64,000 nt of DNA from Gelatoporia subvermispora B (lineage: Eukaryota > Basidiomycota > Agaricomycetes > Polyporales > Gelatoporiaceae), in assembly GCA_000320605.2 (NCBI GenBank), contig KB445792.1:2113581-2177580 (forward strand), written 5' to 3'. This document shows positions 12,492 through 24,168 of this stretch, one piece after another. The translations under genes were made by a program, and so were the position numbers. The notes beneath the pieces were generated by a model. The model had not been told where the DNA came from, searched no databases, and was given only the letters and a program-made list of their open reading frames with translations. Numbering within the stretch: position 1 is the first letter of the stretch; each line of letters starts with the position of its first letter.

Positions 12492-13577
12492 ATCCGCTCG
12501 AGAGCACTAGTGTGTGGTGAACGCAGGGAGCAAACAGCTAGCGCGATATCGTGAGCACGTTCGCGGGCCCATGGAGCTGGCTTCGCGGGATATAGACTGT
12601 CTCATGACTCGAGTGCGATAGCATGGACGGCACGTTTATTAGGCTGAGGAACGCTAGGCAGCGCTAACCTTGGTGCCTCGAGGTGGCGTCCCACGACCTG
12701 CAGCCTGGGCATGATATCATAGATAAAGCTATCGAAATAGCAGATCGAAATATTTTCGAGTTGCTCACAGTACGCCGGCGCGATAACAGCTGATTTTTCG
12801 ACCCTGCATAAGAGGACGAGGATGTGAATGATGATTCCCAAATCTGGTAGGATCGTAAATTCGCCACAGGAATCAAGCAATACACTTAATCAGCTGCCTT
12901 GAGCTGCCTCTTTGAGCTTTAGCCCGTCATGCGGTGATCCGCCGGCGGTTGATGTTCTTCTCCCGGCGAACAACCCGGGCCCGGGACAGATGCACTGCTG
13001 CGCACAGGCTTGGCGTCCGTCCTCTCAGGCCCATCGGCACAAGAGCAATGCCAGCTGTCTCGCACACAATAAGACACAGGCTTGACAACGGCCTACAAAT
13101 GTTAAGCAAAACATTATCTGTACACATTAGATGGGACAAAGTCAGTACAGTAAACTAAGCGGGGTCGTGGGGTGTTTCTGGGATAATGTCAACGGGAGTG
13201 GGGAAGAGAACATTGTACAAAACGATACGGATAGCGCTATAAATAAGCATCAGGTCCAAGCCAGGGGCTTCTTCTGGCAGATGCGCAGCACGTTGAGTGC
13301 AAGTGCAGGTATACGGCCGAGGGCGGCGCGCGTGTGCGCACCCCGACGCCTGGGTGAGTTCCTCGGGGAATATGCGGTAGACGGTCGACGTGTATCCAGC
13401 AGACCAATGGAGGTGTGAGGATTCACGCAGGAGTGGGGGAGCCTCGCACGAGTGCACCGTCAGCTAAGATCCGTCCAATGATGGTTTCAGGATCGCGACA
13501 GACAGGGACAGACGTGGGGAGGTAAGGCGCATGTGATAGGAAGTGGGGGTGGGGGAGGCGCGCGGGGCGGGGGGCGC
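12492..13577. other. Intergenic; possible gene remnants
   Basis: No complete gene is visible. Minus-strand open frames at 12602-12880 (leucine-rich, reminiscent of F-box/LRR proteins) and 13155-13457 have some protein-like character. Both lack convincing starts and splice partners, so they may be remnants or chance frames. Confidence 0.35.
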
Positions 13578-14355
13578 TCAGTGAGAGAAGGCTGTTGCAG
13601 CAGTTGCAGCGAAGAAATTGTGCTGGTCGGTAGGCTGTATGGGATGATATGATGTCTGGAACTGGTGTGCGAGGAAGGGAGAGTGGGGGGACGGTCGGCC
13701 TGCTTGGGTAAAGACCGACGTCTGAGAATTTTGGGTCGCCTGAACCTGGGCGAGGTAAAATGGATCTGTAGTAGTGAAAATCGAGGAATTCGGAGGGGAC
13801 AGATCTGCGGGAGAAGGGAACTGCTCTTGAGTGGCGGAGGCGCTGAAGCGGCGCATGTGCATCAGGGGGTATCCAGAGGCGGGAGACGTCGACGACTGGT
13901 GCTCCGAGGGCGAAAAGTGGGTAGTTGCCGCACTCGCGGAGGCGGGGGGCGACGAGAGCATGTCCTCGACCATCTGTTCGTCCTCCTCCATCTCGTCTAT
14001 GCCGGGCTCGCGCTCCTCCGAGAGGGTCCCCCGTCGTTGTCTCGTGCCCATGGCCTCGAAGGACTTGGGCCAGTGAGCACCGGGCTCGAGGCTGAAGCTG
14101 GAGGAGGGCGTGCGGGCGAGAGGAGAATTCATGGGCTGAGCAGGCCCGCGACGGGGCACATTTTGTGCACTCGAGGAGTGCTGGGAGAAGAGGGTCTGCG
14201 CAAGTTGCGCCTGCGGGGGCAATAGAGGATGAGTAAAATGAGAGAAGAGAAGTGCGGAGAGGAAGACGGACCTGGAGGGCAGCGAGTTGGAGGGCCTCCT
14301 CGCCGATGTGGTTGGCGGAGAGGGAGGAGACGAGGTCGTCGATGGAGAGGCTCAT
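13578..14355 (-). CDS. Conserved hypothetical protein, Ser/Pro/Gln-rich
   Basis: Two exons join in phase: 14272-14355 (start MSLSIDDLVSSLSANHIG) and 13578-14210, with a 61-nt intron (14211-14271) with donor GTCCGT and a CAG acceptor. The product is about 240 residues. The first 40 residues look structured and amphipathic, with HIGEEALQLAALQAQLAQTL predicted helical. The rest is low in complexity and rich in Ser, Pro, Gln and Thr, with an acidic patch (DEMEEDEQMVEDML) near the middle, suggesting a disordered regulatory protein. I do not recognise a named family. The short N-terminal helix followed by a disordered tail could mediate a protein contact. The stop is TGA at 13578. Confidence 0.6.
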
Positions 14356-15200
14356 GAGTGGAGGATGGAGGATGTTGGAAGAGGGCGGTAGGGCATGAGC
14401 AGAGCCTGACAGACGGCTTGATTTCATAGCACTGCACGTCTCTCTCAAATCCCTCTCTTGTCTCCTCCGGTCCGGCCCCGGGCGTCCTCCGACTGCGCGT
14501 CTCTTCCGGCATCTTCCGTACTCACACTAGCACATCCTCAGCCGGTCTACAGACTATCACTTCATAGAATAGCATTCCATACTCTTCCTTCTTTCCGAGC
14601 CCGCTGGGAATCCGTCATCCCCAGTGATCTCATTCCAATTACCGATAAAGTACATTTTCTCCGAGATACCTGGTCTCTGCCTCGGCTTGGTCGCAACTTT
14701 GAGCAAACAGGAAAGAGAGGCTACCATTCCGGCGACGCATTATTCCTCCCGGGACATGTGCTTTTCTTGTCAATTCCTTTCCAGTCTTCAGCGGCGATAC
14801 ACACTCTGGAGCGCTCCATACGCGATGCGCAGCCTTTCTTCTGCGACCGAACGCAACCCTGGTTCCGGCTTCATCGAAGCCACTCCTCTCTGCTCAGCGC
14901 ACGTCTGCTAATACACCCGACACCTTATAAGCAATCACCCCTCCGCTATCCACGTGCGACTGCGGTGGATTCATCATTCTCCCATCTCATCTGCTGTGAC
15001 CGCGTCGGAGCGCCGCTCGCGGACAGTCACGAGAACATGCCTCGTACAGAACCGTTCAGTTGGCACTGACGCCTTCCAATCCGTCTTGCGGTCCACCCAG
15101 TGACAGTTACATCACGCGAAGATTGACTTCGATACGACGTAGTCTTAATTAGTTCCCTCTGCGGGTCATATTGGACTGGACAGGACCCGGGGGATCAAAG
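14356..15200. other. Intergenic region
   Basis: This is the promoter side of the hypothetical gene at 13578-14355 and the 3' side of TTI2. A 203-codon plus-strand frame crosses it, but it has no domain-like features and looks accidental. Confidence 0.45.
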
Positions 15201-16887
15201 TCAGATCCCAGACCCGTTCCCGTCGTCAGACTGGAGCAGGGGTCCGAACATATCGCTATCAACCTGTAATAGTTTCGCATACTCGTCCTGATGGGAAAGA
15301 TCCAGTCAGCAATACGTCAGGTATCCATCTCCGCCGACTCCAGACTGACCTCCTGCATCGACGGACACGCGAGCAGCAGCTGGCCGCACACTTCCCTCAG
15401 TGCTACCTTCACCTGCAGAACGTCTTGCCGCATTTCGTTTGCACTCAGAACTAAGCTCACGCGCCAGAAGGACCCAGGCTCACCGTCGCCCTCGGCCGCA
15501 GAGTCCATCAGGGTCACCCAACACTTCAGGACGCCTTCGAGAACCGTGCATTTCCAATCGCACATGCGCGGCGCACACGCCTGGACGACGGCCGCAAGCG
15601 CGCGAAGCGAGCCCAGCTGCAGGCGAATCGGGGGTGCGTGCCCCGCGGCCGGCTGCAGGGGGAAAACAAGCTGTGGGATGAGGGCCTATTCAACGCGCCA
15701 TGCAGGACGCGCGGATCGCTTCAATGGAAAATCTTCGGGCGTACACAGCGGGGCGCGTACCTTGAGGTATCGGGCGGCGCCGATGTCGAGGGCCTTGATG
15801 ATGTCTGGGAGAACGTCGATAGAGGCCTCGAGCGCGTCCGAATCGCCGCTTGAGTGGACCCACACACTCCCGATGATGCTATCTCCAAGGATGGCACATA
15901 GTCGGTCGAACCGCTCTGCGGAGCCGGGCGGCGCGCTACGCCCCACGAGAGTCAATGCAGCGAGAACCGATGTGCGTAGGAGCTCTGGTGTCTCCGGATT
16001 CCGGAGGAATGTCATGCAATTCTTCAGCGACTGACATAGAGAAGCGGGGCGCGTGTGGGCCGATCATCCTTCGTTGTAGTGGTCAAGCGGAGAAACGCAC
16101 ATTGAAGAGGAGCACGTCAACACCGGTCCGCTTGAGCAGATCCGCGGGCACAGCGTTGAGCATGTCAGAGACAATGCGCACGCCCTGAAGCTTGTACGCC
16201 ATCTCGAAATCATCCAGGAGAGTCATAACCGGGGGAATGACGAGATGCCATAGTTTCTCGTATGCTGAACTCTAGCCGGGCATGAATTAGTGCCAGACAG
16301 CACAGTGTGCGACAGCACGTACCTGAATATGTCGGACGCACCACGACACGAGAGTGATTGTGCCTGGGCGCATTTTCCATGTTTGTCCCTCAAGGTGATC
16401 GAGGTGCCCGTAGGGACCGCCGGCAGGACGCCACAGCTTTCGACCGGTTTCTGGGTTCAGGGAGGGGTGCGGGTTCGAGCGGAAGCCCGGTTTGACATGT
16501 TGCAATAGCAGTTCCTCCATCAGGGCCGTTTCTGGCTCTTCATAACGCCGCAGGACGTCTTGAGACCGGGATGTCAGAGACAAGGATAAATATAGCGTTT
16601 GATAGCATACCTCGCGCTTGTTCTCGGCTCGCATCCAGTGTCCAGGAACCTGCACTGTCAAATGGTACCACGGCTGCCACAACCTGAGCCCGTTGTTGCA
16701 AGGACAGTGCCTCCTGTTCTTGGTACAGGTTTCGAAGGTCAGACAAGACAGCACAGGCCGCGTGTCTCCATTGTTGCAAGCGAGCGATGGTCCTTTCCTC
16801 TTGGACAGCCTCGTAGCGACTAAAATCCGAAGGGATATCTAGCTTTTGCAGGAGAGCGTCGAGAGATTGGTCCTCTGGCTTAGACAT
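15201..16887 (-). CDS. TTI2: TELO2-interacting protein 2 family (TTT complex)
   Basis: TTI2 works with TEL2 and TTI1 in the TTT complex, an Hsp90 co-chaperone that stabilises PIKK kinases such as TOR, ATM and ATR. The sequence starts at MSKPEDQSLDALLQKLDIP. It then has the family-type helical repeats: a kinked segment ending PGTITLVSWCVRHI, the stretch MTLLDDFEMAYKLQGVRIVS, LKRTGVDVLLF, then HSSGDSDALEASIDVLPDII and a C-terminal tail. The tail exon (GPLLQSDDGNGSGI, stop at 15201) is reached through an intron with donor GTCAGT after ACPSMQE. Introns are otherwise about 50-100 nt. The gene is divergent from SWD1, with 203 bp between their start codons. The assignment rests on recall of PF10521 architecture and should be checked by profile search. 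Confidence 0.78.
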
Positions 16888-17090
16888 ACTGAAGGAGATG
16901 GGGTGTCTGAAGTACAAGGCATGACAAGAGCTGAGCGCGAGTAAGAGGCGACTCGCGCCGCTTGCCGCGACGCGTCCGACGCGATCGAAGAGCGCTCGGA
17001 TCGCCACAACCGGTACTCCTCTTGACTTACACCCACAACCTAGTATCCTCCCGTTTCTGAGAGACCCTTGCTTCCTGCATTGCGGAAACC
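16888..17090. promoter_or_regulatory. Bidirectional promoter, TTI2 and SWD1
   Basis: Only 203 bp separate the start codons of two divergent genes, so their promoters must overlap or be shared. No TATA box or named binding site is evident. Confidence 0.6.
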
Positions 17091-18927
17091 ATGAACGGGA
17101 CACTATCAAGTCAGACCCAGTCTCTCCGGACGGACAGCGCTAGGAGCTCACCGTCTTGCAGACCCGTTCAACATCACCTACCCGACCGCCGTGCAGACCT
17201 CGCTCGTCTCCGGCGCGTCCTTTGCCAAGTTCGACCCTACAGGTCGGTTCGTCGCCGGAGGACGTCCGGACGGCTCTGCGGTCATCTGGGACCTCGGCAC
17301 GAAGGCGCCGATTCGCTGGCTTGAAGGTCATGTCAAGGGCGTGACCAGCGTAGAGTGCGTGCTGCGACTGTTTTGTTTTATCAGCGTGGGCCATATTGAT
17401 GAGATCCACAGCTGGTCAAGGAACTCACGCTATGTCTTGACATCTTCAAAGGACTGGAACATCTGTATATGGGATATGGCGTCCGACCTGGACCCGCCAC
17501 TGCCGCATTCCACCATCCGCTTCGACTCGCCGGTTGCGTCGGCGTCGTTTCATCCGAGAAATAGGTGAGACATGTGCAATACCTCATTGTTTTGAATATG
17601 TTACTGACGGCCATTGGAGCAAAATTCTCTTGGTGTTACTCTCGGTGGGCGAATCTTACATAGTTGATCTTAGGAAGGAGCACAGAGGCCGCTATGAGCT
17701 CGTAGAGACACAAGAGGAGAGCGATGAGGAAGGCCAGATGAACAAGCCGAGGTGAGTCACTGCGCTTGAGCTCTGCGTACAGGTACAAATTGAGCATGTT
17801 ATGCTTCCTCAAGAGCTGCGATGACTGTAGCTCGGTTTGATCCCACAGGGAAGCATGTCTTCGTGGGCACATCCGCAGCTTCCATACTTGTTTTTAACGC
17901 ACGAACACGAACAGTAAGTCCTCGAAAGCCAAGCACGTATAGAATGGTGACGAGTGGCGTATATTACAGATGATCGCGCGGCACAAGCTACCCGGTGCTG
18001 GCAGTATGAAGGGGCTAGAATTCACAAAGGGCGGACGGTAAAGGCATTTTGCGTCATGAGATCCCCGCACGTTAACATTGTTGGCGCAGACGTCTTGTCA
18101 CGAACTCCTCCGACCGAATCCTGCGGCAATTTAATGTGCCTATATACTCCAATCCCACCACTGGAGGAGAAATCGTAGAGCAGGAGCTTGAGCCTACGTA
18201 CAGATTCAACGACCCAATCAACCGAAATCCATGGCATGCGATGTCATACAGCCCAGATGGCGAATGGCTTGCTGGAGGTCAGCACACATCTTTGCCGCAA
18301 ATCATTTAGGAACACTGACCCTGCGTAGGTGCCGCCGACAATGCTCAACACAAGATATATGTCTGGGATATCGCGAATGAGGGCCAGTTTGCTAGCGCCC
18401 TAGATGGAGGCCCTGAGCCATTACTACATGTACATGTAAGACCGCTCATTCTGCTTTCGTGAGGTCTCACCCACTCGCGCACATTCCATTCCAGTGGCAT
18501 CCACATAAACCATGTATTGCTTCAACGACAAATCACGGAAATATCTTGATCTGGCACTGCCCTACACCCGAACGATGGGGTGCGTTCGCGGGTGGCTTCG
18601 AAGAGGTTGACGAAAACGTAGAGTATGAGGAAAGAGAGGACGAGTTCGACATCGTGCGTCCGGCTTGATCAAACGTATTACACCATGACATACTCACCTA
18701 GCAAACTGACATTATAGGAAGACGGAGATGTACTTGTGCAACGAAAAATGAAAGAGGAAGAAGAGGAGATCGATATAGAGGGGCTTGACGGGAATGCTCA
18801 AGCCGCACCAGATCATGCGAGGGTGCAGACAGGCGACGATGATGAGGATGTGGCATGGGCGCTGGAAGAGCCGGATGAGGATAACCGTGAATGGAGGATG
18901 AGGATTGTTATAGAAGACGAAGAATGA
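17091..18927 (+). CDS. SWD1: COMPASS complex subunit Swd1 (RbBP5 orthologue), WD40
   Basis: Swd1 is a WD40 core subunit of the COMPASS/Set1 complex, which methylates histone H3 at lysine 4 in the nucleus. The start exon is very short (MNGTLS plus one base), then a 62-nt intron leads to NPFNITYPTAVQTSLVSGAS, a typical Swd1 N-terminus. WD repeats follow: FDPTGRFVAGGRPDG..VIWDL, WSRNSRYVLTSSKDW..IWDM, FHPRN, ARFDPTGKHVFVGTSAASI, and the later MSYSPDGEWLAGG..KIYVWD and HWHPHKPCIASTTNHGNILIW. The acidic C-terminal tail (EEEEEIDIEG, then DDDEDVAWALEEPDED) is the usual flexible region that contacts other COMPASS subunits. Several introns of about 50-70 nt are needed. It is divergent from TTI2. Confidence 0.88.
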
Positions 18928-19241
18928 CAGTGAACTTGAAGGCTCCCTCTGTGCGATCACCAGTGAAGTTGATTCTAGTAGAAGGCGGTCGAAGGGGAAC
19001 TAGATCATCAATGAACCAGCACACCGCGGTGGTATTTGAAGGTTGGGCACGATTAAACCAAACGGAGCATCCCAGGTAGCCTCGTTCTTATATAATATAT
19101 ACTTCATGATTGCGATTAGCAGAAGATCAGTTGGCAGCTAGGAAGAACGGAGTGCCGAGAAGCGAACCTTATGATGGATCTAGAAGAGCTGTGGGTTTCT
19201 TCAGTGCTCCATTGGTGCCCCTCTCATGAAGCTCAGGGAGG
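18928..19241. other. Intergenic region between convergent genes
   Basis: These 314 bp hold the 3' ends of SWD1 (+) and the LRR-like gene (-). An AT-rich patch (tatataatatatac near 19090-19105) may belong to a 3' UTR. No gene is seen. Confidence 0.45.
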
Positions 19242-21525
19242 CTAATGACGTCCAAGTCCGTCGGTGCCTAGTAGCACCCGAACCCGCTCAGCTGTCAACA
19301 TAGTGGACGGTTGCGCATCCTGGTCCTTGTCCTGGTCCTTGTCCTTGTCCTTGGAATTTGCTTCGCCAGGCGTTTCGTCCTCGGGGGCCTCTAAGGTGCT
19401 CAGCAGTGACTCTAAGTATTCGATGTCCTCTTCCGTGGGTAGCTCTCTGTCCTCCTCCTCCATCGCACGTATAAAGCCACGAACGTCGAAGATGTCGAAT
19501 GCTGTCGGCGGGCATGTATCGATGGCTCCATGTGGCTGTGGTATCTCTCCAGTGGCTGCATAGTGCCTCGCACTGACCGGTACGTCAACTCGGGAATTTT
19601 CGGATTCCTTCCTCAGCCTAATGAATGCCCAACGACTATGATGATCTTCATAACTTGGAAATTCGGTCGGATAGTATTCGTAGGCAAAGGCCCACCGTGT
19701 ACTTGGTTCACATGGCCGATTCTTGACCCGTGAGGCGACCGATGTGATCACCCGACAATCCCATTCACCGTCTTGAGGGACCATCGATGAAAAAGCAGCT
19801 TGTGCCGCAATACAACCTTTTTCGTAGAAGAAGAAAAAACATTTTTGCTGAAGGAATGCCTCGATGATGCGAATAAGGCCGTCCACAATGCACACCGGCG
19901 TGAAAAGGGACACTGATGCGCTGTGCACGTGATGCACGTCCGAGGCGATGAACGTGAATCCAGTCAGGAAGTGGTGAGGTTCATCAGGGTCGAGGAACAG
20001 TGGGTGCATGAGAGCTTCGATCCGGCGGAACAGAGTAGACTCGGACCGCACGAGTGTGCATAGGACGTCGGATTCGACGTTCGGACAGCCCATGACAACG
20101 AGACGTCTAAGGGTGGGAACCCCAGCCAGAAGCTGGCGGACTACGTCAACTGTTGCGAAGGGGTTGAAAGACAGATCGATGGTTCGCAGGTTCTGGAGAA
20201 TTGGCAAGAGCTGGCTGATCTGTACAGCGGAGAGACCAATTGCACCCGAGAGATCAAGGGATTTGCGATCTTGCGCGTCCTCAATGGTTTTTGCGAGGAG
20301 GGAAAGAATCGGATAAGGAAGTGGAAATGGTTTGTATTTGCGAAGAAGCCGCAGGAGGGAATTCACTCTCTCCGGATACCATACGAGTTTCTCTAGATCA
20401 GGCGCGTCACCGTATTCCGAGGCGAAGGTGACCACTCGCTCTAGCGCAATGTCGAAAAGGGATGGGACTTTGCAAGGCTCCTCCAGAACTGGCAAGGTAG
20501 ACCCCATGTCCTTGGATTGTAGATGTTCCCCATATTCCTTTGGCCATGCTTCTGCCAACATCTGCATATCGATCATCCTCACATTCTTCAGGAAGACAAT
20601 ACTCTCCCACACAACTCGCTCAAATTTGTATTCGTTCGAATGGTCTGCTTTTGAAACCTGTTGCTTGGAAAGGTCACAAAGCCATTGGTCAGAGGGTACA
20701 TCATCGTCATATATGCGCAGGTATTGGAGCGGTGTCAAGATCGCGTGCTTCGATTGCAGGAAACCAAAGGCTGGGCAAGTCGGGTCGGTAACGTCCAGAA
20801 CAGTTATGCCAGAATCGTTGTCTGATGGAAACATCTATATCAGCGAGAGAATGTATTCTCCATGATTCTAGTGACGAACCTCCGGCCCAGCTAAGCCAGC
20901 TCGCAGGTCGGATAGATCCCGGCCAGGCTCCATAGAATATCAGCCAACCGGGAGGAGCATACAGTTCAATATTCCACGCATAGGCAAGGATAGAGGCTAT
21001 GAAGGGACACGGGATATCGTCTATCATGGGGGAGGGTGCTGTCAGTGGATGGTCATATTTTCCATCGATAGATTGGATTTCTGCTTTGATGATTTCCGCA
21101 TTATTTCTCTGGGTCACTAAGGATATGAAGCGATACGCAGATAGCACGGGATCCCGTCCATAACAATTTTGGTGATGTACAACGGCAATACAACGATATT
21201 TTGCCTCCAAGGCGTTGGTGCTCCCGTGAGGACGCACTCGCGCAATAACGAATGCCTGATGTCTACATCCCATTATGTTGATAGTTGCGAGTAAAGGTAT
21301 GCAAAAGTGGCAGACTTTCGCGACCTTCCGAATTTTCAGTCTTTTGAGAGCGTGTCGTTTCCTTGGGTGCAAGATCAGAGGATGGGTGCAGACTGAGCTT
21401 CGATTTGCGCAATGTTCAAATTGGGAACCAAACATCGGCTTGCCGTAGGCGCTTCGGGAAATTGACGTAAACATCGCAACCGGCTCTGTCGCATTGACGG
21501 GAGCTGAATTCAGCTTTATGCACAT
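19242..21525 (-). CDS. Leucine-rich repeat-like hypothetical protein
   Basis: The large exon (stop at 19242) has a leucine-rich stretch, including ILQNLRTIDLSFNP and LLAGVPTLRRLVVMGCPNVE, typical of LRR or F-box/LRR proteins in basidiomycetes. The N-terminal exon runs from about 21525; a short intron restores frame at WAGDNDSGITVLDV, with the acceptor just before DNDSG. The ATG at 20834 is therefore probably internal. Total length is about 755 residues. The C-terminus has a run of alternating Lys/Asp/Gln (KDKDKDQDKDQD), coded by a GTCCTT/GTCCTG hexamer array at about 19318-19355. I cannot assign a function. No F-box is visible at the N-terminus, so a substrate-adaptor role is only a guess. 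Which upstream Met is used is uncertain. Confidence 0.55.
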
Positions 21526-22300
21526 CGCAGTGTCTTCCTGGGGTCAGCTGGCTTTACAATTGCTCGAGAAGTTGCGCTACAGTCCAGGCCACAGCCTACC
21601 GCTTATTTCAGCGCCGTCCGAGCAACTTCTCGGCCCGATCACAATCATTACTAAGCCTCCAAGTACGTATGTGAGGGCTTCGAGAAATGTGGCTCGGGCC
21701 AGGTAGAATTCTTCAAGAGACTACCCTTCGTGAAGTCCCCTGCTGTTAATAGAATGTCCGACCTAGATACGACATCTTGGGGGGGGGGGGGGTTATACCG
21801 TCCTCTATCACGTCGCGCGCGCATCTACACGCAGTGAGACCATCGAAATCTGGCAGAGTAGGAGGTCCACTCCGTTGGGTCACACTTCCTTTGGTCTCAG
21901 GTGAATTCAGTAGCTCAGCTCACTAATTGCAACGTCACGGGGTTTGGCGTCTCATGGATCGAACATACCAAATGCCAGCATGAGATTGACCCTTGGGTAC
22001 TGAAGTAGTAAGCCCCGTCCCACAGGCAGTGCTCTCGATGTGCTTTTCGAGATGTAGGAACTGGGTGTTGGACTCTTGCCAGTCGTGGAACTGGAATGAT
22101 TCTCTCGTCTTTGGAACACGTAGCTACATGCAGTGCAGATTTTGCTACCCCCTCCTGCGCGTTCGCACCCTTTGGGAATTCTGGCTTAGGCACAACGTAG
22201 GAACTCTGCACTGAGCACGTTCTCTTCAGGAGGTATGAACAAGGAAGACACAGCTTGTCCAAGTAGATAACCATAGCAGCCGACCGTATGGAATTGGTCG
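21526..22300. other. Intergenic; G homopolymer
   Basis: No gene is supported. A run of 14 G residues lies at about 21779-21792. A minus-strand open frame at 21915-22274 has no family-like features. Confidence 0.4.
21779..21792. repeat. Poly-G tract
   Basis: Fourteen consecutive G residues are seen on the + strand, the longest homopolymer I noticed in the window. It could form a G-rich structure or be a sequencing or assembly slippage site. Confidence 0.8.
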
Positions 22301-23724
22301 CTACTCGCTCAGAAAAGTAGTGACGAGGTTCACAAGCCCCTGAGGATTATCGCTGGTGAACGACGGAAACCATGTTTTCCAGAAGTCCTGTTCTTGGAGA
22401 CGACCACTGAGAGAATGAGTGCGAGGGGCTGGGAGGGAGGCCTTACGGGATATGATAGTGTAGGACGCATCAAGGCCTATAAGCCAAACAATCGCTTCGG
22501 CCGTAACCGCATCAAGCTGTGGGATTCTTCCGACGTGATCCAAAGGTATACCATGATCAAAAGGCGTTGAAGAGTTGCGTAGCGGAGATAGCCAGGACCT
22601 CCTGAATGTGTTCGATGGTTCAATGAGAATTGAACGACAGATTGAGGGACCTGGCGTTTCCAAATCGATTCAACACCTATGGGACTTGGACCAGCGTCAG
22701 ATTCATATCTGAGAGATCGAGCAAGGATACGGTATACCTCCTGCAATGCACAAATTGTCTTATGGGAACACCTCAGGGAACGATGATCATTGGCGAAGGA
22801 GCGACTTCACGTGAGCAGCGTCTTCAGGGACATTGAGCGGCAGTATCCTGTTAGTCCAGCGCACGGTACAGCGTGCAGTTCAAAATAATTCTTGATAGAG
22901 ATGAGTAGGGGCGTGCACGGGCTACCCGTTGACATGCACACGGGCGATGACACAGGTTTAGTGCCAGTTTCACATACGAAGTTAGCTGTCGAGATGCTCC
23001 TCTCCTTAGTGGACTTGCCTTGTCCAAGAATTTGTCGGGTTAGCTGGGATCACCATTTGAACACTGAACAAATGCGTATGGAACTGGAGAAGTAACGCCA
23101 GGATTGATTAATCAATGGACCCTTATCGCAGATCATGCAGATGTAGGCTCGGGATAGAACACCACTCACATCAGATCTCCGGCTTGCGTGACGCAGGAGC
23201 TTTACTACTGTTACCTGTAGGATGTCCGACAAGGTCAGACTCGGGAATAGCGGGCTGCGCAGAATGAAACATCGTCAAAGTAGTGCTGCAAAGGCCTTGC
23301 CTCGGAAGCTCATATCAGTGTGAGAGAACATCCAATTATGATGGCTTCCGGCTTCCATGTACAACATTTGGGATCAGGCGATCTCACAGACCACCTGATT
23401 ACGTCCGTGGCATTCTGCAGACTGAAAATCAAATTCTCAAGAAGCAATGCGTCATATCCCTGCATCGTCTCAATACGTCTCAGAATCTGAGGCCAGGAGA
23501 GAAGTCAATCGTCCGTATGACCTAGTGATTCTATGTCCCCTAGGGATGTGAGTCAAGACACGGTAGTACTGGGAATCAAATGTTCGGACAGACTCTGAGA
23601 CCAGGGTTTGAGTTCGACACATTGTTCCATATGAGATAGCAGCGCGGACTACAAATCTGCAGCAATTTAAGTATAGCAATATGTCAGAAGCAGTGTTGAC
23701 TGTGGCCGGAGCAACAGAACGCAT
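22301..23724 (-). CDS. Possible multi-exon hypothetical gene (exons uncertain)
   Basis: Several minus-strand open pieces look like real exons but I cannot join them with confidence. One reads MQGYDALLLENLIFSLQNA near 23440-23380. Another, PLFPSLTLSDILQ, lies near 23260-23210 and runs to a GTGAGT donor. A third holds EVYRILARSLRYESDAGPS (about 22740). A fourth has DHVGRIPQLDAVTAEAIVWL and ends in a clean donor, followed by LQEQDFWKTW and a stop at 22301. Composition and splice-like ends suggest either a gene of short exons or a decaying copy of a basidiomycete hypothetical family. No function is proposed. Confidence 0.32.
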
Positions 23725-24168
23725 GCAGTATTACATTATGAAGCATCGCAAGGGAGCTCGGGCTGGAGGTGGACAATGGACAGTATGACGACCAGTCGGA
23801 TGGCGCCCGCGTCTTAAATAATCATGTTTGAATTGTTTCTCATTTACCTCCTCGCAGGCAAGCCCGCCTAGCTTGTCCTGCCACTGATTGGTCAGACGTG
23901 CATATCAAATGCAAATACATACATCGATTGCTGGAGTGCCATATAAATGCGACATTGGAATATTGACAGGAACCCAAGGCAAACATATGACCGTACAAAT
24001 TACAGGTTGGTGAAAGGAGAAGTCTAGTGTATGTAGTGCACTTGTGTGAAGCGTCTGTCACTGAGAATAGCACGGATAGAAAATACACGTTCAGATTACT
24101 GCAGACGAGCCCGCCAAGGTATCATGGTCGAATCTATGGCATGTCTAGAGAATGCATCGCCCCCACGA
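23725..24168. other. Intergenic, nothing seen
   Basis: This is the 3' flank of the PHO80-type cyclin and the probable upstream side of the uncertain gene at 22.3-23.7 kb. No gene, tRNA or repeat is recognised. Confidence 0.4.

Noticed and set aside
12602..12885. Possible F-box/LRR fragment
   Set aside because: Short, no F-box and no partner exons; kept only as a remark in the intergenic entry.
14458..15069. 203-codon plus-strand frame between genes
   Set aside because: Composition is not protein-like, there is no start context or splice partner, and no family is recognised.
20707..20834. ATG at 20834 as the start of the LRR-like gene
   Set aside because: An intron that fits in frame joins the upstream exon to the exon after this ATG, so the ATG lies within the intron or is internal.
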